Origin: Sclerodactyla briareus
Taxonomy: Eukaryota > Echinodermata > Holothuroidea > Dendrochirotida > Sclerodactylidae
Length of the DNA: 64,000 bases
NCBI GenBank assembly: GCA_026419785.1
Contig: JAODTK010003643.1
Location: forward strand, 186,001 to 250,000
Reading direction: 5' to 3'
The notes beneath the pieces are model-generated. The model saw only the letters and a list, made by a program, of their open reading frames with translations. It was not told where the DNA came from and did no database searches. The translations under genes were made by a program, and so were the position numbers. Below, in pieces: positions 23,870 to 35,817 of the stretch; the first letter of the stretch is position 1; each line of letters begins with the position of its first letter.

Positions 23870-26124
23870 TTGTGAATTACGTGTGTCGTATTTCCAGAGA
23901 GAGTGTTATTCATGCGATTTCGTATTCCCGAGAAGTGCACCACTTTGATTCTCTGTACAGGCTGGTTATTTTTCACACACGATGTAACCTTTATAGTGTT
24001 AATGACATGTTACCATTCAGGCCTGATACAAAGGGACTAAGTGGCAAGTGCCCGTTGGTCCGATTTCGCGACAATCACCATGTCGCGAAATCACGAAGTG
24101 TCCGTCTTTCCGGAGGGAGTGTGACCCCTTTGATCCCTCTGTATCAGGCTGATATTTTTCACACTTGTAGCCTCTTATGAGGTTAATGATGACATTTTAA
24201 AAACCTGGCCTGATACAGAGGGTCTAAAGCGGGCAAATTTGCTCTGTTTGATGCGATTTCGCGATAATTAGCAATATCGCGAAATCTTAAAGTGTCGTAT
24301 TTCCGGAGGGATTGTGACCCCTTCAGTCCCTCTGTATCAGGTTTATTAATTCCCACATAGGCCTCCATGAGGTTAATGACATTTTTTAAACACCTGGCCT
24401 GATCAGAGGGCTAAAGCGGGCAAATTTGACCCGATTGGACAACACCACTCAATGACCACATGCGAAATCACGAAATGTCGTATCTCCGCAGGGGTGTGAC
24501 CCATTTAATCCTCTGTATTCAGCTGATAATTTTCACACTAGTAGCCATTTACGGTGTTAATGACATTACAATAAAAATCGGCCGATACAGAGGGACTAAA
24601 GCAGGCAATTTGCCCCGTTTGGACCGACATCAGCTTTCACTCAATGAGCCCATAGCGAAATCACGAGGTGTCGTAATTTCCGGAGGGAGTGTGACTCCTT
24701 TAATTCCCCTGTTACAAGCTGATATTTTTTGTTTTTTTTTTCACACTAGTAGCCATTTACGGTGTTAATGACCTGCTAAGAATCTGGCCTGATACAGAGG
24801 GATAAAACAGGCAAATTTGCCGCGTTTGGACGCGACATCGCTCAATAATCACATGGCAAATCACGAAAGTCGTATTCCGGAGGAGTGTGACTCTTTAACC
24901 TTTGTATCAGTCTGATAATTTTCACACTCGTAGCCGCCCCTCTCAATGAGTTATGACCCGTTAAAAAAAAAAAAAAAAAATCTGGCCTAACAGTGGGGGA
25001 CTGAACGGGCAAAGTGCCCTGTTCGGACCGACATCACTCCATTAGCCACATAGCGAAATCACGAGTGTCTTATGTTCCGGAAGAAGTTGTGACCCCTTCA
25101 ATCCCTCTTTATCAGGCTGAGATTTTTCACACTAGTGAGCCCTTCTACGGGGTCAATGACATGCTAAAAATTTGGCCTGATATAGAGGGGACTAAAGCGG
25201 GCAATTTGCCCCGTTTTGGACCGACTGACCACATCACCATGACCTCATAGCGAAATCACGAAATGTCGTATTTTTCCGCAAGGGGGTGGTGACCCTTTAT
25301 CCCTCTTTTATCAGGCTGTCTAATTTTCACACTAGTAGCCTCTCATGAGGTTATTGACGGTTAAAATCTGGCTGATATCAGTGGAACTAAAGCGGGCAAG
25401 TGTGCCCCCGTTTGAATCCCGACTTCGCCATAATCAGCCATATCGCGAAGTCACGAAGCGTCCTATTTCCGGAGAGAGGGTGACCCCTTTAATCCCTCTG
25501 TATCAGGCTGATATTTTTTCACACAGTAGCCTTTTCACAACGTGTTGAATGGCATTCTAAAAAATCTGGCCTGATACAGTGGGACTAAAGCGGGCAACTT
25601 TGCCCCGTTTGATACCTTTCGCGACAATTAGACATATCGCGAAATCATGAAGTGTCGTATTTCCGGGGAGTGAGACCACTCGAATCCCTCTGTATCGGCC
25701 TGATATTTTTCAACACTAGTAAGCCCGTTATGGTGTTATGACATGTTGGAAACCTGGCCTGATACAAGGGACTAAAGCGGGTAAATCTGCCCGTTTGATC
25801 CATTTCGCGACAATTAGCCACCGATGTTAAATCACAAGTGTCTTATTTCTGGTGGGGCGTGTGACCTCTACAATCACTCTATATCAGGCTGATATTTTTC
25901 ACACTTGAGCCTCTTATGGTGTCAATGACATGTTAAAAATCTGACCGATACAAGAGGGACTAAAGCGTCCTAGTTTGCCCCTTCGATCCGAGGTTTCGCG
26001 ACATTAGCCCTATCGCGAAATCACAAAGTGTCGTATTTTTCCGGAGGGAGCGGGAACCCCTTTAATAATGAAATGTTAAAAATCGGCCTGATACAGATGG
26101 GCTAAAGCGAGCAATTTGCCCCGT
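23870..26124 (+). repeat. Satellite array, left arm (about 12 units of ~190 bp)
   Basis: Each unit has cgaaatcacgaagtgtcg, tatttccggagggagtgtga, tccctctgtatcaggc, tttttcacactagtagcc, ggcctgatacagagggact and gcgggcaaatttgccccg. Two subtypes alternate: one with a tcgcgacaattagccatatc hairpin segment, the other with accgacatcactcaatgagc. Units differ mostly by one-base gains and losses. Confidence 0.9.
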
Positions 26125-27414
26125 TACCTGAATGGCTCTCTTCCGATTGGAAGTCCAGACCTCAAGAACTTTGACTTTGACACCCTTTGAACTCGGCTCC
26201 CACCTTCTGCAAATTGTGGCTGTATATTTCACGAAGAAACTGAATTTCTATTTCACTAGTCCAAAATATGTGCTTCTCAAAACCACGTTCGATTTTTTGT
26301 TGTCAGGGAGGAGAAATTTACTGAGTATCCGACATATATAATACATACATACTATCTCCTATATGGGTGTAGATACAAATGAATAAAACAACCCTCAATC
26401 GGTTTCTTTCAAGTGTATATATAACATTTATTTTAGGAATTGGAAAAATTGATGTGTTTTATGTATGGTGATTTTACTTCCGACGCCTCGATCTGTCGAT
26501 AATATTCAACATTTAAATCGACAGATAAACTAACTACTAAAGACATCCCAGGCCATCGCACTTCATTGGCTATTAATATTCCACATATCTCTCCGGTCTT
26601 TCATGTCCATCATGTCCTCGTTCCTTGTTTGTTTTTTTTTTTTTTTTTTAAATATTTTTTTCTTGTTCTATGTCTATGATTCTGTTTGCAGATTTATATC
26701 ATCTTATTAGATCATACGCTTCTACGTGAAGGGGCGCCCCACTTAGTATATTCCTACATCACGAGTTTTTCCTCGTTGTGTCCGTTTTAAAAGCTGAAAG
26801 CATGAAACAATTCGCTTTTTCCTCTTCTGATAATCAACAACAATGCTCGGAGGGCACATACCAATGCATACTTTGGCGATTTCAACTACAAAGCTTTGCA
26901 AAGTTTGGGAGGGTAGTGGCCGCGGGTCGCCACAAGCCACGGCTGACACACAGCACTGACACCAGTGCCGGATCTTAGTAACAATCAGTGGCGTAAGAAC
27001 TTATTTTCGAGCCGTTGCTGAAGTTTTAAATGGATCTGGGGGAGGGTCTAAAGAAAAAAATTGATTGTTTTTTCTCGCCTTTCCGGTGACCGTGAGATGC
27101 AATGTGGTGCAAGATAGCACTCCAAACACTCACTTTCATTCCAGAAATAATATTCGATTTTCACATGTCCTAGATGCGTTTTGTTCTTCTCTGCCAAATC
27201 AAATGAGGGCAACAATTAAGATTTAGTAAATTTATATTAAACTTTCAGAGGACCGCCGATGCCCCTCCTCCCCTGCCACTCTAGATATTTTTTGCATTTC
27301 AGTAGTCTTAGATGCATTCTGAATGCCTTAATGACACTCCCCAACATTCACTTTTTCGTCATAACTTAATTTTGGGCATTTTCACGTCCTAGTGCGACTT
27401 GTTACTCACTGACT
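26125..27414. other. Core of foldback 1
   Basis: This unique sequence between the arms has a T run at 26633-26650. Two related half-units (gcactccaaacactcactttc and gacactccccaacattcac) are about 220 bp apart. A cagtggcg...-style stretch at 26985 to about 27290 may be a small inserted element. The longest reading frames are about 70 codons and unrecognised. Confidence 0.5.
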
Positions 27415-27549
27415 CAGGGATTCGTGGTCTCACTCCCTCCGGAAATACACACTTCATGATTTCGCGATATGTCTAATTGTCGCGAAATCGCATCAAACAG
27501 AGCAAATTTGCCCGCTTTCGTCCCTATGTATCAATACGAGGCTACCCTT

Positions 27550-27715
27550 CAAAAAACTTTAGCTGCTGCCGAGGATTCAAGTGCAAGGAAGAAGAGCCCT
27601 CTCCCATTGAATTACTGCATCCTCTGCCGACTTCTGGCCCTTCCAGAATTCCGTACATGATTCGGCAAGGTCACTACGGAAGTAAGAGGTACTTCTTGTA
27701 CTTAACACATAGAGG
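27550..27715 (-). repeat. Unit B block, right arm copy 1
   Basis: It contains gctgccgaggattcaagtgc, ttctggcccttccagaattc and catgattcggcaaggtcac, and appears shortened relative to the other two. Confidence 0.75.
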
Positions 27716-29409
27716 CTACTAGTGTGAAACATATAGCCTGATACAGGGGATTCAATGGTCTCATTCCCTCCGGAAATACCGACACTTAATGATTTCGCGA
27801 TATGACGCAATATCGTGAAATCGCATACAACGGGGGCAAATTGCCCCGCTTTAGTCCCTCTGATTCAGGCCAGATTTTTAGCGTGTCATTAACACCGTAA
27901 ATGGCTACTAGTGTGAAAAATATCAGCCTGATACAGAGGGATTCAAGGTTTGGGTCTCACTCCTCCGGAAATACGACAACTCACCGATTTCGCGATATGG
28001 CTAATTATCGCGAAATCGCATCAAACGGGGCAAATTTGCCCGCTTAGTCCCGTCTGTATCAGGCCAGATTTTTAACATAAATCAAATGAGCCACATAAGG
28101 AAATCACGTAGTGTCGTATTTCCGGAGAGAGGGTGACCCCTTTAATACCTCTTATCAGGGCTGGTATTTTTCACACTAGTAGCTTCGTGATTTTCGCTAT
28201 TGTGCTATTGAGCGATGTCGGTCCAACGGGCAAATTTGGCCGATTCAGTCCCACTGTACCAGGCCAGATTTTTAAAATGTCATACCTCGTGAGAGGACTA
28301 CAAGTATGAAAAATATCGCCTGAAACAGAGGGAGTGAAGGGTCACACTCACTCCGGAAAAACGACACTTCGTGATTCGCTATGTGGCTCATTGAGTGATG
28401 TCGGTCCAAACGGGGCAAATTTGCAGCTTAGTCCCGCTGTATTCAGGCCTGATTTTTAACATTGTTTCATAAATCTCGGAGAGGGGGCTACTAGTGTGAA
28501 AAATTACAGCTGGTACGGGGTTAAGGGGGTCACACTCCCTCCGGAATACGACATTTCGTTGATTTCGCGATATGGATATTTGTCGCGAAATCGGATCAAA
28601 ACAGGAAAATTTGCCCTGGCCTTAGTCCCTCTGTAGCAGGCCAGGTTTTTAGCATGTCATTAAAAACGAAACGGCTGCTAGTGTGAAAATTATCAGCCTG
28701 ATACAGAGGGAGGCTTAAGGGGTCACACTCCGCGGAAATTCGACACTTCGTGATTTACGCTCATGGTGCTTATTGAGCGATGTGTCAGTCCAAAACGGAC
28801 AAATTTGCCACGCTTTTAGTCCTCTGTATCAGGCCAGATTTTTAACATGTCATTACCACATTGAGAAGCTACGAGTGGGCAAACTATCAGCCTGATTACA
28901 GAGGGATTAAAGGGGTCACATTCCTCCGAAGTAGCGGACACTTCTTGATTCGCGAGTGATGGCTATTTGTTGCGAAGTCGGTCCAAACGGGGCAAATTCG
29001 CCGGCTTTAGTCCTCTATCAGGCCAGATTTTTAGAATGTCATTAAAACCGTGAAAGGGTACTAGTGTGAAAAAAAATATCAGCATGTACAGAGGGATTGA
29101 ATGGGTCACACTCCCTCCGGAAATAGGACGCTCGGGAATTCGGGATATGGCTAATTGTGCGAAATCGGATCTCAAACGGGGCAAACTTTGCACTGCTTTA
29201 GTATTTCTGTATCAGGCCAGATTTTTAGCAAGTCATTAATACTGTGAAAGTACTAGTGTGAAAAATATCAGCCTGATTCAGAGGGAATAAAGGGGTAACA
29301 CTCCCTCCGGAAATACAAAATTTCGTGATTTAGCATTTTGCCAATCGTCGCCCGAGTCGGACCAAACGGGGGAAAATTGCTCGCTTGTCGTTAGTCCCTC
29401 TTTTCAGGC

Positions 29410-29640
29410 CAGCAGTTTTCACAATTAGCTGTGCCGAGGGATCAAGTGCAAAAAGACCCTTTCCCAGGTTAATTACGCATCTCAGCTGACTTCTGGCCCT
29501 TTCGGAATTCCGTAATGATTCGGCAAGTCACTGCACTTTGGTCCATTCCAAAAACTACGGAAGAGGAGTACGTTCCTCGACAGGGGTAATTGACGGAGAC
29601 GGTACAAAACACGCGGCGGATTTGCCCGCTTTAGTCCCTC
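29410..29640 (-). repeat. Unit B block, right arm copy 2
   Basis: It contains gccgagggatcaagtgc, ggccctttcggaattccg, gattcggcaagtcactgcac and ggagacggtac, ending at the cccgctttagtccctc of the next satellite unit. Confidence 0.8.
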
Positions 29641-30834
29641 TGTTTCGAGACTAGCTAGGTTCTAACATCTAATGACACCATAAGAGGCTAACTAGTGTGA
29701 AAAATATCAGCCTGATACAGAGGGATAAAGGGTGACACGCTCCCTCCGGAAGTACGACACTTCTGATTTCGCGGATATGGCTAATTGTCGCGAAATCCGA
29801 CCAAACGGGGGCAAATCCCCTCTTTAGTCCCTCTGTATCAGGCCAGATTTTTTAAATGTCAGTAAAGCTAAGAGGGCTGGCACAAGTGTGAAAAATATCA
29901 GCCTGAAACAGAGGGATTGAAGGGTTCACACTCCCTCCGGAAAAAAAGGCACACTCGTGATTCGCTATGAGGCTCATTGAGTGATGTCGGTCCAAACGGG
30001 GTCAAAATTTGCCTTGCTTAGTTCCCGCTTATCAGGCCTGATTTTTAACATGTCAAAAATCTCGGGAGAGAGAGGCTACTAGTGTGAAAATTATTAGCCT
30101 GGTACCAGGGATTAATGGGGTCACACTCCCTCCGGAAATAACACATTTCGTGATTTCGCGATATGGCGATTTGCGCGAAAATCGGTCCAAACGGGTCCAA
30201 TTTGCCCGCTTTAGTCCCCCTCTGTATCAGGCCAGATTTTTAACATAATCAAATTAGCCACATAAGGAAATCACGTAGTGTCGTATTTCCGGAGAGAGTG
30301 TGACCCCTTTATATCCCTCTGTATCAGGCTGGGTATTTTCACACTAGTAGCTCGTGATTCGCTATGGGACTTAATTGAGCGTGTCTGGTCCAACGGGGCA
30401 AATTTGCCCGCTTTCGTCCCACTGTTACCAGGCCAGAAATTTTTAACCATGTCATTACCTCGTGAGAGCTACAGTATGAAAAATATCAGCTGAAACAGAG
30501 GGATTGGAAGGGTCACACTTCCCTCCGGAAAAACGACACTTCGTGATTTCGCTCTATGTGGCTCATTGAGTGATGTCGGGGTTCCAAACGGGGCAAAAAT
30601 TTGCCTGCTTTAGTCCCAGCTGTAATCAGGCCTGATTTTTAACATTTCATATAAATCTCGAGGAGAGCTACTAGTGTGCAATTAATCAGCCTGGTACAGT
30701 GGGATTAAAGGGGTCACACTCCCTCCGGAACTAACGACATTCGTGATTTCGCGATATGGCTATTTGTCGCGAAATCGGATCAAACAGGGCCAATTTGCCC
30801 ACTTTAGTCCCCTCGTTATCAGGCCAGGTTTTTA

Positions 30835-31070
30835 AAACAATAGCTCGATGCCGAGGGATTCAAGTGCAAAAAGAGCCCTTTCCATGAAATACCGCATACT
30901 TCTGCTGACCTTCTGGGCCCTTTCGGAATTCCGTACCATGATTCGGCAAGTTCACTGCACTTTGGTTCAATATTCAAAAACTATCGGAAGAGACGTTAAG
31001 TTACTCGACATTGGGTAAGATTGGAGCGGAGACGGTTTACAAACGGGAGGATGTGACCCCGCTTTAGTCC
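30835..31070 (-). repeat. Unit B block, right arm copy 3
   Basis: It contains gccgagggattcaagtgc, ggccctttcggaattccg, gattcggcaagttcactgca and ggagacggtttac, the same order as copy 2. Confidence 0.8.
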
Positions 31071-31674
31071 CTCGTTCGAGCGAGGTTCTCAAACATATCA
31101 TTGACACCAAGAGGCACTAGTGTGAAAAATATCAGCTGATACAGAGGGATTAAAGGGGTCACGCTCCCTCCGGAAGTACGACACTTCGTGATTTCGCGTA
31201 TATGGCTATGGTCGCGAGAAGAAATCCATCGACCTAAACGGGGGGGCCCCCCCAAATTTACCCGCTTAGTCCTCTGTATCAGGCCAGTTTTTAATATGTC
31301 GAGAACAGCATACCGAGGCTACAAGTCGTTGAAAAATATCAGCGATACAGAGGGATAAAGGGGTCACACTCCTCCGGAAGAAATACGCACTTCGTGAATT
31401 CGCCTGATACAAAGGGACTGAAATGTTAAAGCCCCTCTGGAAATATGACCCTCATGATTCTCCGCGAAGGGTACCCGCAGAATTGCTGTATGAAGCTGCC
31501 AGGCAGTCATCCCAATTCGCCGACCAGTTCTAAAATCAAGATGAAAGAGGGGGGACTCCGATACGATGGGGATTCTAGGACGGACCCTGAAGTATACAAA
31601 ATAAAACTCATCCTGATTACACGAACCGAACGATTCGAATCCCCTTAGTCTGGTGGAAGTGTGAGCCTCAATGA

Positions 31675-31864
31675 AGTTAGTTTCACGATTCGCAAATGGT
31701 AGGCGGCGTCGTTGTTTCACGACTCATTCGTTTCACGATTCATGGCGTTTCACGATTCACAATCAATTTGACAAACCCAACATTGCATGGGAATATTGGC
31801 CTTCGGCCAACAGTCGTTCTAATAATCACGAATCGTGACTGAAAACGTGAAACGTGAAATAACT
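31675..31864 (-). repeat. Right terminal region of foldback 1
   Basis: Four gtttcacgattc-type repeats (31680-31755) are followed by the terminal inverted repeat ending cgtgaaataact at 31864. Confidence 0.8.
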
Positions 31865-31869
31865 TCCAT

Positions 31870-34800
31870 GAGGTGGAACTGGCAGTCAGTAGCACTGCAC
31901 TAGCCATGGCCGCGCAAACTCGCTTGCAGCAATTGTGCTATGTATCGAGTGATATCGCTATCGGGACGTCGCACGCGCATCAGCGCATGACATTGTGCGC
32001 AAAATATCATTTCAGCAACTTCACACCAGACAGTAGGACAGAAGAAATCGGCGTGCCGTGGATCCTCCTAATCAAGCTACGCAGGCAGCACAATGTTCGT
32101 AAATGGCGTATTTTTGTAACGAAACATCGTAACACCTGTATTGTACCGTTTTTTACGACTAGACGTGATTAGTATCGTTTAAAAGAGAGGTGAATAGTGG
32201 CGTCGAACGATCGAAAGTGGTTGGAGGACACAGCTACCGTTTGCTGATGCGACGAGTAGTGTAAACGCTAGGCTATCTCTTTGGCCAGTGTCGTTACTGA
32301 ATATGACGGAACCGATGCCAATGGTCCACACTCCACAGTGAGGTTAGGGTTACAGATTTTCAGTAGAAGTTGAATAATGAAGAATACCGAGGGACAGCAA
32401 TTTTGTTTACTGTACAGTGGTTCCTTAGGTCTGATACACCAAGAGTCCCGGGAACGCCCCAGCACAAAAAAGCAAGAGTCCAGCATTCCAAGAGTCCCAA
32501 TAGTTTTTAGAGAGTCCCACTTAGACAATATTTTCATGCAAAATAAGAAAAAGATTACCGTGAGAGACATACGCCTATACATTAATATGCAGAAGGCTTC
32601 ATTTAGTTGCAATGTACATGGTATTATCACCGAAATGCATTGCTTATTACTGTAAATATTATTATACGTTATGGGGTTGGCTTTAATACTTTCATACGGT
32701 CGGAACAGAAACGTTTCACAATAAAATACATCTCTAGGCTCCGATCTATGTGTTCAATACATAACTCAGTACATAGGAAGGTCGGACATGTGGTGCCAAC
32801 GAGTATGGGGAAGTCCACATACAAATACGCCCTACCCCAGTCCCTCGTTTTCATTACACCGGTATGAAGACCGACATTGTTGTCTAGACTAAAATGACTG
32901 AAAGCTCTGTCAATCAAATCACATCATAGTCGAAACTTCGTCGATCCTAGATTCAAAAGATCATCGTATCGACCGATTGCTATAATCCGATCGGTAAATG
33001 CTGCCTCGAGTTCCGATCACAGATACCAACCGATACCCATACCATATGGGTGGCAGAAATTGCAAACATACCGCTCACAAATTATTACACTGTATGCAAC
33101 ACACATTCAAAGAGTAAAACAACACATTCAAAATATCAGCACCCAGGGCGAAGCATGAAGCAAAAAATGTCTTGCATTTACACATTGAGTTCGGATCCCC
33201 CGCCTTCCTTGATAATGAAACTCACAAACGAATCGTTCATCAGCTGAACATAAGTATATGCTGGATCGCGCTATAACAAGACATACTCAAACTACGAATG
33301 GCCGTTGCTTTTTAACCGCCATAACCATAGCCTCAAGTTATGCATGGTACCGGAAGCAAGACACGGTTGTGGGGCAATTGATTGTTAATGTGCTAAAAAT
33401 TCATTGCCTAAAACTGATAAGATCATCGTTGTGAGAATGTGTGAATCAATCCATTTATTCATGGCATCGCGTACCGTAGGCTTAGCGAGAGTCTCATGCC
33501 ACAGCATTTTTTCGCCGCGATCGCTACCGCTCGAGTGTTATGGCCGTGATTAAAGTGCCAATGCAAAAAACACGTTGGGTCGTTATTGGGTGGAGAGATG
33601 ATCGATAGTTGAGGTGAAATGACGGCACTACATGTGTCACAAACACTACCATGTGTTCGTTGGTACTGGTGTATGCACTCGCAACTGAGCAATAGCGCGT
33701 CTGGCATGATGCATGCAAACGGAAATATACTTTCGTAGGCTACTCAGTGACAAGAGTAGCGGTATCGGAATTCCGAATCCATTTGGAAAGCTGGCAAATA
33801 AATGTATAATATTTTGTTTCCTTCGCCGGGTGTCCAAACTATGCATGATGAAAAAGATGGAAATCGGATACGTATTGACTTGAAACTAAAGTGAATTATG
33901 ATACACCTTGCAGGCTGGGGAAGTGGGTTGTGGCGAATAATTTGAGACGTATCGTGGTGCGTGTTGATGTTCAAACAGTGCACCCAGGACGTGTGGTGGC
34001 TGAAGATTTGCCATCCCTGGGAATATCAATGCGTCAGGACCCGGAATCACGGGTTAACGGGAACCTGTATAGGCAACGTGCGAAACCCATCATAGGGGGA
34101 CTTTGTGTTAGCAGTCAATTAGCCTTTCCGCAAATAGAAACAGCCTCTCGCGATGCATTGTGGTCTAGCTCAGGGGACAAAGTAGGCAATCTACGGAAGG
34201 CAAATAGGACTTTGGGTCAAGCATTTAACTGGTTTTTTTCTGCAAAATATTACACATTTGTGTCAATTTGTCACGATAAATATGGAAAAAAACTATCACC
34301 ATCAGGGACAACATACTAAATTTGGAGAGTTTTTTCCAATACACGCCAGCGCTTAAAAAGACACGGGGGCGGCGTGCCGAATTCGCACCCGAAACACTGA
34401 GAAGCCCACCGAAATCGCTGTGACGGGGCAAAAAAAATGAAATATTGAGCAAATTCGCACCCATAAAATTTCCCCTAATGCTCCAGCTCATAATTGCGAT
34501 TCTAGAATACTGTACACATGTACGAGCCTCGTAGTAAATACCACAATTGACTACCTATGCATACTATAATGTGGTCATGCCTCTTGTGTGGGCTACAACG
34601 TACAGTAGCGTACAAAGACACTAGCATACACGCGGCCATTGTTATCACAGTGGCCGCAAGCCGCAGTTGACAAAGCACGTGGTGCAATATGATATTAGTC
34701 ACTCCACCGTTACAAGCGGCGGACAAACCAAAGTTTGTTGCCGAATGCAATTCACATTATATAACCAAACAGATTGCACAAGATATTAAATTAACAATGT

Positions 34801-35457
34801 TAGCAAGCTGTGAATGTTCACTCTTAGAAAATATACATGTTGTGAGTCAGTTACATCATTCAATAATTATTTTTCAAAATTAAAACTGAAAGGATTTGGG
34901 CTAGCTATCAATGCGAGACTTCGACAGGCTAAGACAGTAGGACTTGCCTTCGTTGTAAAGCCCATATTATACTGCAGGGGGCAATTCTGCCAGTCTGGAC
35001 GTGTCGGTGTTATAGGCAGGATTTTTCAATGATTTTATAAACAGTGACAAAACCAACCCATAGATTGCACTATACACAAATCCAATATTTCAAGAGAAGG
35101 ACAATCTGTACCTAAATGACAATATGATCCACGCACCCCTACTATCAATAAATATACAATTATCATGAATTAGAAATAGTTGAGAAAAAGTTTTGATCAC
35201 GCCCTATTCCGAGCTGCGTAAACAGCAAAGCTCAAAGTTGCTCTAGTCTTACAGCTTCTGCGACGGCGCGGATGTTTTTGGACCGCTACTGACTACACGT
35301 GGTTTCCGTACGGACATGTATGCAGTCTGTTGATCATATGACTCAGTCCTCCAGCACTGTTGGTCACTGGCGAGAACTCGCACATACCTTTTGATATTTT
35401 GGGCGAGTGAAAAAAAAAAATAACATAGCTTCATTGAGACTTGGTTTTTTTTTTCAG
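31870..35457. other. No gene recognised; expected site of LENG8 5' end
   Basis: The LENG8-like gene must start upstream of 35458, so its promoter and first exon may lie here or beyond. A 143-codon open frame at 33891-34319 matches no known family and has no splice support. No repeat was recognised. Confidence 0.35.
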
Positions 35458-35817
35458 GGCCCACAATATAATGCTCCGCCAGTGAGCAACTTGCCCAGCC
35501 TAAGCAGCTGGGACATAGCCATCCAAGCGTTGCAGCATCTAGGCGAAACCAGGTGAAAGACTTTGAATGCGACATCCCCAGAACAGAAAGGGAAGAAAAA
35601 CCAAGGAGGCTCCACCTCCCACCCCTCCCGAGTCACATTAAACCACCGCTCCCACCGCCGGACCAACCCCCACCACCGCCGCCACATATGCAGCCACCGC
35701 CGCCGCCACATATGCAGCCACCGCCGAACCAGCATTGGCCAAACCCACAGAACCAACAACAGATGAATCACCAGTACAACATGGCACAGCATCAGATGAT
35801 GCAACAACAGCAGTATG
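35458..35817 (+). CDS. LENG8: LENG8-like exon 1 recognised (N-terminal helix plus Pro/Gln-rich stretch)
   Basis: The acceptor is a T-run ending in AG at 35456-35457. The first part reads [15 protein letters not shown], matching the human EWEKARQALASI segment. That frame meets TGA at 35554-35556. From about 35620 a second frame carries a long Pro-rich run with HMQPPP repeats, then [16 protein letters not shown], up to the donor GTAAGT at 35818. The exon therefore needs one frame change near 35552-35620, or two exons with an implausibly short intron. The last base leaves phase 1, which fits the next exon. Confidence 0.75.

Larger units (their letters stand above)
27415..31440 (-). repeat. Satellite array, right arm (about 19 units, inverted)
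   Basis: Most units are the reverse complement of the left array (cactccctccggaaatacga, gatttcgcgatatggctaat, ccgctttagtccctctgtat). Two units (about 28080-28190 and 30240-30350) lie in the opposite orientation. Three unit-B blocks interrupt the array. A stretch from about 28070 recurs near 30235, giving a 2.17 kb higher-order repeat. Confidence 0.88.
23020..31864. mobile_element. Giant foldback element 1 (8.85 kb) with satellite arms
   Basis: Both ends begin AGTTATTTCACGTTT, inverted to each other and followed by tcacgattc repeats and a shared agaacg..ctgtt...gaaggcc block over about 80 bases. TCCAT flanks it directly on both sides (23015-23019 and 31865-31869), or TTCCAT if one terminal base is reassigned. 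Inside, a unit-B block and an array of about 190-bp units run forward on the left and inverted on the right around a 1.3 kb core. No transposase, polymerase, integrase or capsid reading frame is seen, so it is non-autonomous or a remnant. The layout resembles foldback families such as Drosophila FB and sea-urchin TU elements, but the sequence is not recognised. Confidence 0.85.

Noticed and set aside
23870-31440. Repeat array as a possible CRISPR locus
   Set aside because: Units are about 190 bp with no unique spacers, and the surroundings are eukaryotic.
23020-31864. Large element as a Polinton or other virus-like element
   Set aside because: The length, AG...CT ends and a possible 6-bp flank raised the idea, but no polymerase, integrase, protease or capsid reading frame is present and the arms are satellite DNA.
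33891-34319. 143-codon open frame as a gene or LENG8 first exon
   Set aside because: No recognised domain and no similarity to the LENG8 N terminus; treated as chance.
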